From positions 992,001 through 1,056,000 of the forward strand of contig NZ_CP142208.1 in assembly GCF_036865545.1 (NCBI RefSeq): a DNA stretch of 64,000 bases, given 5' to 3'. The notes under the pieces are model-generated. The model was not told the origin of the DNA and did not search any database. It saw only the letters and a list, made by a program, of their open reading frames with translations. This stretch comes from Erwinia sp. E_sp_B01_1 (GTDB taxonomy: Bacteria > Pseudomonadota > Gammaproteobacteria > Enterobacterales > Enterobacteriaceae). Position 1 is the stretch's first letter; each line of letters begins with the position of its first letter. A program made the position numbers and the translations under genes. Positions 55,267-62,989 of this stretch are shown here, in pieces.

Positions 55267-56298
55267 CGAAGAATTCCTGACGATTTGCCGACGGGTAAAC
55301 AGGCGGGTCATCAGGATAGCGAAGAGGGCGAAGGCCCCTCCCAGAGCGGTGGCTTCCAGTCGATGTGTTGCCACCCCTGTTTGTGATATCCCCAGGCTTG
55401 AAAGCATAAACACCACCATCAGCGTGACAAAAAAGGTGAAGACGAAATAGGATTTGGAGATCAGCGAATAGGAGAAGGTAAACGCGATATAGCCGCTGAG
55501 AATAAAACCACACACAAGGAACAGTGGGGTATGCCAGTAGTCGATCAGCGTCGCTGCCAGGATACTGCCCATCAGCGTTCCCAATACCCTCGCCTGCACC
55601 CGCGAAAAAGTATCTTTATAGTTATTCCTCAGACAAAACAGCAGCGTCATTCCCGCCCAGTAGCCATTTTTCATCTGAAAGAACTCCACCGTCGTCAGCG
55701 CCAGACACATGGTCAGCAGCGCATAAAATACCGACCATTGCAGGTGGATTTTATGCTTGTACTTACGCAGCGTGACGCGAAAGAACATCAGCCATGAACG
55801 GGGGCTGGCATCCTTGCGGTGAAACGGAAAACGCCGGAAAACCAGGTATAAAAAAACCATCTGTAGCAGGCCGCCAGCGCCAGTTAACGCTGCCCGATCT
55901 GCCGCATGTTCCAGCGAACCGGCATAGTACCCTGACACCAGGTAAGCAATCGACCATTGCAGTACCATCCACCAGGCACTGTTGTCGACGTTGGCCAGCG
56001 ACACATAGAGACCGGCATACAGCATCGCACCTGCAATATAGACCGGCGTAACGTTCCCGGTCAGGCAGCCCAGCCATGAGGAGAACGCCAGGCCGACGCA
56101 GGTGGTCAGCAGTAAGGAGAAAGAAGAGTCGCCCCAGGTTTTATTGGCGCCAAATGCCAGCGTCAGGGCCCCGCTGGCCATCACGCTGGCCGCAGGGACC
56201 TGATTCAGGGGAAATCCGGCAAGAAAGACAACAATAATGGCCGGCAGGCAGCAGAGGCCGAGTAACATGTCGTGCCTGATGACGGGAGTAAGGCGCAT
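55258..56298 (-). CDS. FUSC family inner-membrane protein
   Basis: A 346-residue protein with nine or ten hydrophobic helices in two sets, as in the membrane half of FusC/YccS/AaeB proteins. The repeat-like elements GNVTPVYIAGAMLYAGLYVS and RNNYKDTFSRVQARVLGTLMGSILA (the second is the FUSC-like arginine-rich motif) are visible. The cytosolic half of full-size FUSC exporters is lacking. Export of aromatic acids or a drug-like molecule is possible but not shown. Confidence 0.75.
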   Translation of the reverse strand: MRLTPVIRHDMLLGLCCLPAIIVVFLAGFPLNQVPAASVMASGALTLAFGANKTWGDSSFSLLLTTCVGLAFSSWLGCLTGNVTPVYIAGAMLYAGLYVSLANVDNSAWWMVLQWSIAYLVSGYYAGSLEHAADRAALTGAGGLLQMVFLYLVFRRFPFHRKDASPRSWLMFFRVTLRKYKHKIHLQWSVFYALLTMCLALTTVEFFQMKNGYWAGMTLLFCLRNNYKDTFSRVQARVLGTLMGSILAATLIDYWHTPLFLVCGFILSGYIAFTFSYSLISKSYFVFTFFVTLMVVFMLSSLGISQTGVATHRLEATALGGAFALFAILMTRLFTRRQIVRNSSSG

Positions 56299-56485
56299 GG
56301 TTGAACAGCATCTCCGTAAGTTGAGTGTTAAGCTGAGATATCAAAAGGATATCTTATAAAAATTGCTGGCGTACGCCACTGAGCACCCGCTGCCCACATC
56401 CTTAACCTCACGCCTGTCCGCTTGCAAAAAACGGCAGTGCTGAGTAGGCTGGCGCCCCAGAATAAGGGTGTTCACAGAGGAAATT

Positions 56486-56863
56486 ATGATCAAGTCATTA
56501 ATTGCCATCGCTATCGGCGGATCGGCGGGCAGCATACTCCGCTGGCTGTTATCCGTGCGCCTGAATGCGCTTTTCCCCAGCCTGCCGCCCGGCACGCTGA
56601 CGGTGAATCTGGTGGGTGGCTTTATTATTGGGGCTGCGATGGCGTATTTTCTGCGCAATCCGGAGCTGGACCCGGCCTGGAAGCTGCTGATTGTCACCGG
56701 GTTTTGTGGCGGTTTAACCACCTTCTCCACGTTTTCGCTGGAAATCGTCACGCTGATGCAGTCCGGTAATTACCTGTGGGCAATGACCTCAGCCCTTACC
56801 CACGTCACTGGCTCCCTGCTGATGACCTTCGCCGGTTTCTGGCTTATCTCACTGGTTTTGTGA
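56486..56863 (+). CDS. crcB: Fluoride efflux channel CrcB
   Basis: A 125-residue small membrane protein with four helices of the Fluc/CrcB family: [30 protein letters not shown] (the conserved Asn) and [15 protein letters not shown] (the pore Phe and Thr residues). It works as a dual-topology dimer to expel fluoride. The start at 56486 has GAGG nearby. No fluoride riboswitch was seen upstream. Confidence 0.92.
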   Translation: MIKSLIAIAIGGSAGSILRWLLSVRLNALFPSLPPGTLTVNLVGGFIIGAAMAYFLRNPELDPAWKLLIVTGFCGGLTTFSTFSLEIVTLMQSGNYLWAMTSALTHVTGSLLMTFAGFWLISLVL

Positions 56864-56919
56864 TGCAGAAGCCTCCCCCGCAGGAATACCTGCCGGGGTA
56901 CGCTGGTCCGTTACGCCGG

Positions 56920-57699
56920 TTATTCGGTCACTATTGACGGTTTTTCCGGCTCAAGCGCCAGCGCACTGGCGCTGGCCGCATCAAACAGTGACAGGCTCTC
57001 AATCTGATCCAGCATAATCACTTTACGAAAGGCCATGGCGGATTTAGGTTTTGAATCCAGCGTGATCCCATGCTCGTCATACCATTTGCTGTAGTTGTGT
57101 TCGACGCAGAGGTTGAGCGTCTTGCCATCCCGGTAACCGCTGAGCATCGGGATCAATACCACATTTGAAGTAGAGACGGTTTCATAGGATGCGGTATGGA
57201 TCATACCGATATAGATGCGGCGGGATTTGAGGGTTATCCATGCCAGCTCACCTTCCTCCATACACTGGAAGAGGATCCCTTCAACGCCGTTGGCGCGGGT
57301 CAGTTCCTTATAGAGGGATTTTCGCCCGTTTGTGCTCAGGCGGGCACTGCCAGACCAGTTAGAACGGTAGATACAAAAGGTCACGGCAAAGGCCAGCATA
57401 ATCACCACAGGTGCCTGGATCCCCAGGAAGCTCCAGTTCATAAACTCCATTTGCCAGTGGTGGTGTAGCCCTTCATTTAACTGCGGCATGGCATTAAGGA
57501 TGGCAGAGACCGCAAACAGCACCAGCCAGATGATGCCTGTGGCTATCACCCCCTGAAGGACGAAGATACAGCCATAAAGCGCAACGAGAAAATAGACATC
57601 CCAGCCAAAGGAGCGTTTAACTTTAAATCGGGTCGAGAGGTCGCGGCTGGTATACCAGTAGCCGCAAACCATCAGCACCATAAATATTGCCGTTCCCAT
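56920..57699 (-). CDS. membrane protein of unknown function
   Basis: A 259-residue protein. Three hydrophobic segments are seen at about residues 1-14, 31-69 and 94-110, followed by a C-terminal domain of about 145 residues (RKSLYKELTRANGVEGILFQ, CMEEGELAWITLKSRRIYIG, YSKWYDEHGITLD) without a domain I recognise. It forms an operon with the 65-residue gene immediately upstream. The link with a partly beta-rich domain suggests a sensor or anchor function, but this is speculation. Confidence 0.6.
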   Translation of the reverse strand: MGTAIFMVLMVCGYWYTSRDLSTRFKVKRSFGWDVYFLVALYGCIFVLQGVIATGIIWLVLFAVSAILNAMPQLNEGLHHHWQMEFMNWSFLGIQAPVVIMLAFAVTFCIYRSNWSGSARLSTNGRKSLYKELTRANGVEGILFQCMEEGELAWITLKSRRIYIGMIHTASYETVSTSNVVLIPMLSGYRDGKTLNLCVEHNYSKWYDEHGITLDSKPKSAMAFRKVIMLDQIESLSLFDAASASALALEPEKPSIVTE

Positions 57700-57700
57700 T

Positions 57701-57898
57701 TCAGGCTCTCTTCAGTATGTTGATGTGACGGGCGAAATCTTCCTGCACTTCCGGACTGTGAATATTGACGGTAGCGCCGCCGTCCTCATCAATCAGGATA
57801 CGTTCGCCTTCTTCAATCGACTCTTCGATATCATTCTGGCTCATCACCTGAAGGAGTGACTCTGGGCTGGAAAACAGGGAACACAAAAATTTGAACAT
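57701..57898 (-). CDS. small conserved protein, upstream partner of the membrane protein
   Basis: A 65-residue acidic protein (DIEESIEEGERILIDEDGG) with a hydrophobic N-terminal end (MFKFLCSLFSSPESLL). The next gene starts one base after its stop, so the two form one transcript and are probably translated together. I do not recognise a family. Confidence 0.55.
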   Translation of the reverse strand: MFKFLCSLFSSPESLLQVMSQNDIEESIEEGERILIDEDGGATVNIHSPEVQEDFARHINILKRA

Positions 57899-57998
57899 GA
57901 CGATCCTTTTTCAATCCGGGACCTTAAGCCTGGTCACTGAATGGGATTTTCTCTATCAGATTAGTGTGAAACAGGCGTGCCGTCCCTGGCACGGGTTT

Positions 57999-59450
57999 TT
58001 AGCTGGCGGATTGCTGAGGCTCATCCTGCAGATGTTTCTTGAAATGTTTCTCTATCTGTTCCAGCGTTTTACCCTGGGTTTCTGGGGCAAAGATAATCGC
58101 AAAGATGCCGCCAGCCACACCCACAGCCGCAAAAGCAAAGAAGCAGGTGGTCAGGCCGAAGGCCTCCAGCAGGATAGGGAACATAAAGGCAATCGAGAAA
58201 TTGGTCATCTGCATCGCGAAGACTGAGATGCCGTTGGCCATGCCGCGGATGCGCATCGGGAAAATTTCCGAAAGCAGCAGCCAGGTCACCGGGGAAAGAG
58301 CACCCTGCTGGAAACAGAGGAAAATCAGCATCCCGGCCAGCACCAGATAGCTGCGCAACACGTCAGGCTGACCCTGAACGGTCTCCGGCATCAGCCAGGT
58401 TACCAGACCGATAGCCAGCAGCGTACAGGTACAGCCAATCTGCCCAACCAGTAACAACGGGCGGCGGCCAAAGCGGCTCAGCAGCATAATCCCCACGAAG
58501 GTCATCAGTACGGAAATAACGCCGTTGGCAATGGTTGCCAGCAGTGAGGCATTGGTCCCCAGACCGGTAGCCTGGAGCATGGTTGGCGCATAAAACATGA
58601 TGGTATTAACGCCGGAAAGTTGTTGCAGCATGGCAATACCAATCCCCAGCGCCACCAGTCGTTTCATCCAGACCGATATGGTCTTCTGACGACGGGCATT
58701 TTTCTGGCTTTTGGAATCCATAGATTTGCGGATTTCCCCCATCTCTTTTTCAACCATGCGTGACTGGCGGGTGCGTTCAAGCACGTCGCGTGCTTCACGA
58801 TAACGTCCGTGCATGGCGTACCAGCGCGGCGTATCGGGCAGGAATAGCATCCCTACCCACAGGATCACCGCAGGCACACAGGCAACGCCCAGCATCCAGC
58901 GCCAGGTGGTTTCTCCGCCCCAGACTTCGTTGATTGCCGCATTACTGGTGTAGGCAATCAGCTGGCCAGAAACAATCATCAGCTCCTGCAGCGTCACAAA
59001 CTGCCAGCGACGGTTAGCCGGAACAATTTCTGCGATGTAGATGGGCACAATGGCTGCAGCGCCGCCAACGGCCAGTCCCAGAATGAAGCGGAAGGTGATC
59101 ATCAGCACCACGTTGGGTGCCATAGCGCAGCCCAGCGAGCCACACATAAAGACCACCGCCATCACCAGGATAACTTTTTTACGGCCAAACCGGTCTGCTA
59201 CCCGACCGGCGCATATTGCCCCAATCGCTGACCCCAGGATCAGGAAGCTGGTGACCATGCCGGTAGTCAAAGACGTCAGATGCAGATCGTGCTTCATAAA
59301 CAGAAGTGCGCCAGCAATTACGCCGGTGTCATAGCCAAAAAGCAGGCCACCCAGCGTGGCTATAAACGCAATTACTTTTACCAGCGGCTCGGTTGATTGC
59401 AGCGCTTTTGATGCCGCGCCCGAAGGGCCGTTGTTCGATGTTTCAGTCAC
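57999..59450 (-). CDS. Sugar porter (MFS), GalP/AraE/IolT-like
   Basis: A 483-residue sugar:proton symporter. Sugar-porter signatures: LGGLLFGYDTGVIAGALLF (helix 1), GRVADRFGRKKVIL (loop 2-3), RFILGLAVGGAAAIVPIYIAE (helix 4), LQQLSGVNTIMFYAPTM (helix 7, sugar site) and FAPETQGKTLEQIE (end). Transported sugar is unclear. A perfect CRP site is upstream. It stands alone without an enzyme gene. Confidence 0.88.
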   Translation of the reverse strand: MTETSNNGPSGAASKALQSTEPLVKVIAFIATLGGLLFGYDTGVIAGALLFMKHDLHLTSLTTGMVTSFLILGSAIGAICAGRVADRFGRKKVILVMAVVFMCGSLGCAMAPNVVLMITFRFILGLAVGGAAAIVPIYIAEIVPANRRWQFVTLQELMIVSGQLIAYTSNAAINEVWGGETTWRWMLGVACVPAVILWVGMLFLPDTPRWYAMHGRYREARDVLERTRQSRMVEKEMGEIRKSMDSKSQKNARRQKTISVWMKRLVALGIGIAMLQQLSGVNTIMFYAPTMLQATGLGTNASLLATIANGVISVLMTFVGIMLLSRFGRRPLLLVGQIGCTCTLLAIGLVTWLMPETVQGQPDVLRSYLVLAGMLIFLCFQQGALSPVTWLLLSEIFPMRIRGMANGISVFAMQMTNFSIAFMFPILLEAFGLTTCFFAFAAVGVAGGIFAIIFAPETQGKTLEQIEKHFKKHLQDEPQQSAS

Positions 59451-59489
59451 AAGTTACTCCCTGGAAAAGCGATATTATTATGTTCTGCA

Positions 59490-59505
59490 TGTGATCGGGA
59501 TCACA
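59490..59505 (-). promoter_or_regulatory. CRP site of the sugar porter gene
   Basis: TGTGATCGGGATCACA matches TGTGA-N6-TCACA at all ten positions, 40 bases from the sugar porter start. The short distance fits a class II or a compact class I promoter. Confidence 0.85.
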
Positions 59506-59683
59506 TGACACTTTAATCTAATCCAGGAATGCGATTTTGGTAGGGAAAACACAAAAAAAATGTGCTGTTAGCAGCCATAAAGGCCATATCGCAGAGGGAG
59601 GGGAGGTGAATTGTACGTAAAATGGCCAGCTTTTGGCCTTTGACGGAGCAGGGCAGGATAAATCCGGTTAACGGAAAAGAAAC

Positions 59684-59708
59684 AGGCTGCCGTTAAAACT
59701 GGCAGCCT
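59684..59708 (-). terminator. terminator of the 125-residue hypothetical gene
   Basis: AGGCTGCC and GGCAGCCT form an eight-base stem around a nine-base loop, and the minus strand continues with TGTTTCTTTT. It begins eight bases past the stop at 59716. Confidence 0.7.
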
Positions 59709-59715
59709 TTAGCTG

Positions 59716-60093
59716 TTACGACAGGCTTCTGATATGTCTTACTGCTGGATTGAAACTGTGCTGTCTTGGCTGATGATTTCCGCTGACTCCCCGGCAACTC
59801 TCTTTAAGCTTATTACGAGTGCCAGCCGTTGAGTCAACAGGGGCGCTGACGGCGATTTCACTGCCGTTATACTCACGCAGCCACTGCAAATACTCTTCCA
59901 TCACTAACGTCATATCTTCATTGGGTTGGGTCGTCCGGATATAAAGTTGAGCGGACGATTTGGTTTTATCCTGAATATAAACTTCGTACTTTTTGTTCCA
60001 GGCCGGTGTATCGGAACGTTCGCGCAACACCACATCATTGAAACGCAAGTGCTGCCAGCGCGTCAGGCGTTCATAAAAATGTTTTTTATCCAT
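59716..60093 (-). CDS. hypothetical protein
   Basis: A 125-residue protein beginning MDKKHFYERLTRWQHLRFND, with a central part rich in charged and Thr residues (EDMTLVMEEYLQWLREYN). The last 25 residues (QPRQHSFNPAVRHIRSLS) look less conserved in composition. GGTTAATCCGTC precedes the start (GAGAGG further up). A terminator follows, which supports a real gene. Family not recognised. Confidence 0.5.
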   Translation of the reverse strand: MDKKHFYERLTRWQHLRFNDVVLRERSDTPAWNKKYEVYIQDKTKSSAQLYIRTTQPNEDMTLVMEEYLQWLREYNGSEIAVSAPVDSTAGTRNKLKESCRGVSGNHQPRQHSFNPAVRHIRSLS

Positions 60094-60437
60094 GACGGAT
60101 TAACCTCTCCGTTTTTCTGTGTAAGTAATCAAAGTCGCCCTGTAAAGCAGGACGGAATAACAACGTTATCTTTGTATTGAAATAAGGGGACTTCACCACC
60201 GGAAACACAATCCGGGGTTGATTTAATCTAGCCTAAATCGGCCCTTTTACCAGAGTAATGGGCTCTTTTCAGAAAATTTGCAGTGAAACAGATGTAAGGA
60301 AGATTGTTAACTTGCTGAATCCCCGTCAGTAAAGGAATCGGTGGTTGTATTTTGATGTGATTCAAAAATTCTAATCCTGTTTACTAACTACCCGTGGTGA
60401 TGGTAATTTCAGGGGCAAATCATTTCAGGAGCAGGTT
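60094..60437 (+). other. AT-rich gap upstream of the iraP-like gene
   Basis: About 340 AT-rich bases without an open frame of note. They should contain the promoter of the iraP-like gene. Short stretches such as CTTGCTGAATCC and ATTCTAATCCTGTTTAC occur but no clear operator was identified. Confidence 0.4.
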
Positions 60438-60734
60438 ATGAAACAGTTGGTCATTGATATTTTGATGAAGATAGCAAAAATCGATGTGGATTCGAAGGAG
60501 TTGACCGCACAAGTTGAGGCGCAGTCATTGCTGATAGCGGCTCTGCTGCTGACCGTAGGGAAAGAAGGTGCGTCAGATATTGCTGAAAACATTCAGAATG
60601 CCATCGTTGCCGCTTCTTCATCAGGAAAAGGCTTTTTGCAGTCGGATATTGATCTGTTACTGACCCATGTCAATCGTCTGCTGGCGGTGACCCGCTTTGT
60701 GGATGAAAAATCAGGTACCGAAGAGACGGGCTGA
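60438..60734 (+). CDS. iraP: IraP-like anti-adaptor of RssB
   Basis: A 98-residue protein resembling E. coli IraP (86): MKQLVIDILMKIAKI for its MKNLIAELLFKLAQ, then SKELTAQVEAQSLLIAALL for SKELCAQVEALEIIVTAML. IraP blocks RssB and so stops ClpXP degrading sigma-S, in E. coli during phosphate starvation. The N-terminal half is helical and coiled-coil-like. AGGAGCAGGTT precedes the ATG. The assignment is by residue pattern, not synteny. With crl (48003) the window holds two sigma-S helpers. Confidence 0.75.
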   Translation: MKQLVIDILMKIAKIDVDSKELTAQVEAQSLLIAALLLTVGKEGASDIAENIQNAIVAASSSGKGFLQSDIDLLLTHVNRLLAVTRFVDEKSGTEETG

Positions 60735-60768
60735 TGACCGGTCCTGTCCGGAAGCCGCCCACGTAAGA

Positions 60769-60978
60769 CTATTGCTCCCCGTTCACTTTTGTTATCACCG
60801 TACCCTGATCACGATGCACCTCACCACAGAGCAGCACGGCGTCAGGCCGGCGCTGATGAATGCGCTCAGCCATTTGCTCACAGGCGACCTGAGTGGGAAA
60901 AATGTGCTCAGACACGGGGAGTGCGTCGCATGCATCATAGCCACAGGCGCTGACAAGTAATACGAAGCCAATTAACAT
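60769..60978 (-). CDS. small predicted lipoprotein
   Basis: A 69-residue protein starting MLIGFVLLVSACGYDACD: a short signal with lipobox LVSAC, so modification at Cys12 and membrane anchoring are likely. The remaining 58 residues hold three further Cys. AAGGAG lies well placed before the ATG at 60978. Function unknown. Confidence 0.6.
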   Translation of the reverse strand: MLIGFVLLVSACGYDACDALPVSEHIFPTQVACEQMAERIHQRRPDAVLLCGEVHRDQGTVITKVNGEQ

Positions 60979-61214
60979 AGCTCACTCCTTTGAAAAACAG
61001 ACCCAAAGGTAAGTATAGGCTATGAGCGAGACGGCGGGCTTTTTCAGCGTATCCGGCATTATTGCCTGAGCTTTACAGGTAAGAAAAGGCGGCGGTCTTT
61101 AGCGGATATGAGGGAAACAGAGCGTTAAACAAGGCCTTTCCACAAGGTCAGGCCTGTACATTCTCACTGCCGGATTTCTTTGCCAGACATTATCACGCCA
61201 GGCACGTAAAGAAA

Positions 61215-61460
61215 TCAGTGTGCATTAGTATTGGTGGTTGTGGTTGGAGTGCCGGAATTTGATCCGTCACCGCCGCCACCCATGGTGGCCAGAGCCACAC
61301 CCAGCAGAGCGCCTACAGCACCAATCCCTATAGCATTAGAGTTACCGTCAGACATGGCTGTTGCTTCACTTCCTGCCGCGGCGCCTGTGGCCGGGGCGGC
61401 AGAAACGCTGGCGCTGGCCATCATCATCATAAACAGAGCAAGCGAAGTTATATTTTTCAT
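61215..61460 (-). CDS. YjbE/GfcA-like small secreted protein
   Basis: An 81-residue protein with a signal peptide (MKNITSLALFMMMMASASVSA) and an alanine-rich centre, then a GGGGDGSNSGTPTTTT tail. This composition is that of YjbE and GfcA, the first genes of exopolysaccharide-linked yjbEFGH and gfc operons. The other three genes of such an operon are not here, so it is an orphan. The role in surface polymer export is thus uncertain. Confidence 0.65.
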   Translation of the reverse strand: MKNITSLALFMMMMASASVSAAPATGAAAGSEATAMSDGNSNAIGIGAVGALLGVALATMGGGGDGSNSGTPTTTTNTNAH

Positions 61461-62010
61461 TTTCAGCAGACCTCAGGAAGTTTTTGACAGTGGCTCAGAG
61501 CATAATTTTAAAACTCCGGGTTTGACAGGGCTGCCAGAGACGAAAAAAGAGCCCGTCTGATAACCCTGTGACTGAAACAGGGCCATTGAAATAAATGTAA
61601 AAAAATCATTATATTTCAGCGGGCTATCAATAATGCCGCGGGAGTGGGGGAAGGGGTGTTTGAAATACAGATTTTTCGCAAAAATACCCGGTAGCGCCTG
61701 CCTGAAATAAGCAGCTAAAAATGGCTGTAAATCCGGTCCGGGCTAACCTTTATTTCTGCACCTGTTTTCAGAATAAATACCGGTGCTGATTTTTGCCTTC
61801 CGGCTGGGTAATTATCTTAAGCCAAATTCTCAGGCGGTAATATGAGTGTGTGATGATATTTTTAGCTGTTGCTAAATATAAACAGAAGAACAACAGAGCG
61901 CATTTATTTATGCGATTAGTCTTAGTTTTCACTCAGCCTGAAAGGTTTTAAGAACTCTGTAAGTTTGTTGTGGCCTACTGAAAGGACTTTTTTCAGCCAG
62001 GGGCTCAACT
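61461..62010. other. 550-base gap with a JUMPstart-like segment
   Basis: No open frame of note. On the plus strand, 61807-61845 reads GGTAATTATCTTAAGCCA, eight bases, then GGCGGTAATATG. This recalls the JUMPstart/ops element (GGTAGCTGTTAAGCCAGGGGCGGTAG) that recruits RfaH at polysaccharide operons, with a longer spacer and G-to-A in the ops. Directly downstream lies only a methyltransferase gene. The rest is AT-rich promoter DNA. Confidence 0.35.
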
Positions 62011-62598
62011 ATGCTGTTATCCGCGTTTTCCTATATCAAAGATAAAACGGGTTACCTGCAGGAATTCATCGCCGATCCACGGAAAACGGGCACCATCGCT
62101 CCCTCCTCACTGTCACTGTGTAAATCCATGTCTGATGCCGTTGACTGGAACAAGTGTGAGCGCATTGCTGAACTGGGAGCAGGGGACGGCGTCTTAACGC
62201 GTCATTTACTGACAAGGATGCGACCTGATGCTGAGCTACTGGCTTTTGAAACCAACAACCGGTTTCATGCCAGGCTGGCCGCGATTGATGACCCCAGGCT
62301 TCAGGTAACAGGCGCCTCTGCCGAAACGCTGTGTGGAGAATATGACGCCATTTTTTCCGGCCTGCCGCTGCTGTCGCTGCCGAAAAATGTCCGCCACGGT
62401 ATCCTTGAACGTGCCGCTGCCTTACTCAGCCCCGAAGGGGTTTTTGTGCAGTTCCAGTACACTTCTCTCTCTGAACCGCTGATTTCCCAATACTTTGCCT
62501 GGAACCGCCGTCGCGTGCTCTTTAATCTGCCGCCCGCCTGGGTTTACAGATGCCATTCCCTGGATAATCTGCCACCCGCTGACCTTGCCACGGACTGA
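62011..62598 (+). CDS. class I SAM-dependent methyltransferase, phospholipid N-methyltransferase-like
   Basis: A 195-residue protein with FIADPRKTGTIAPSSLSLCK (about residues 19-38), characteristic of PmtA/KsgA-like methyltransferases, then the SAM loop IAELGAGDGVLTRHLL and the ALLSPEGVFVQFQYT strand. A phosphatidylethanolamine or similar lipid could be the target but this is unproven. It precedes the AriR-like gene by 90 bases and may share a transcript. Confidence 0.7.
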   Translation: MLLSAFSYIKDKTGYLQEFIADPRKTGTIAPSSLSLCKSMSDAVDWNKCERIAELGAGDGVLTRHLLTRMRPDAELLAFETNNRFHARLAAIDDPRLQVTGASAETLCGEYDAIFSGLPLLSLPKNVRHGILERAAALLSPEGVFVQFQYTSLSEPLISQYFAWNRRRVLFNLPPAWVYRCHSLDNLPPADLATD

Positions 62599-62688
62599 CA
62601 CACAGTTTTGTGAAGTGATTATGACGCAGGGATGGCAATCTCCGGGCAGTCTGCCAGGCTTATTGTTTACCCATAACAGGAGGAGAGA

Positions 62689-62919
62689 ATGAGTACTGAA
62701 AACGATCTGACACCCTCAAGTGATGAAGAAGTGTGCACTATCATCGGTAAAGCTGTGGTTGACCTCAGTATCACAGGGCAGCCCGTGACCAAAGCCACGC
62801 TGGCTCTCAAGCTGTTAGCCATGGCCGATCAGGATGAAGATGAAGAGCGGGTATTACTTTACTGGATTGCGCGTAAGGCAATCAACCAGCCACACAGGTT
62901 TGCCTCAGCAGCCTACTGA
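62689..62919 (+). CDS. AriR/YmgB-family biofilm and acid-resistance regulator-like protein
   Basis: A 76-residue all-helical protein. EEVCTIIGKAVVDLSITGQP and the KLLAMADQDEDEERVLLYWI segment resemble the core of E. coli AriR (EESAVLGQAVTNLMLSGD). These small proteins repress biofilm genes and aid acid resistance, partly through the Rcs system. AGGAGGAG precedes the ATG. A strong terminator follows. Confidence 0.7.
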   Translation: MSTENDLTPSSDEEVCTIIGKAVVDLSITGQPVTKATLALKLLAMADQDEDEERVLLYWIARKAINQPHRFASAAY

Positions 62920-62950
62920 AGGCCCGTGGCACCCGGCCCGTAGCCGCCGG

Positions 62951-62983
62951 AAAAACGGCCCTCATGATGAGTGGCCGTTTTTG
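62951..62983. terminator. terminator between the AriR-like and acyltransferase genes
   Basis: ACGGCC and GGCCGT with an inner CTCAT/ATGAG pairing form a hairpin, preceded by five A and followed by TTTTTGTTT. It can act in both directions. Confidence 0.85.
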
Positions 62984-62989
62984 TTTCTC

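Noticed and set aside
56338..56485. fluoride riboswitch upstream of crcB
   Set aside because: The conserved crcB-motif elements were not recognisable in the 148 bases before the start.
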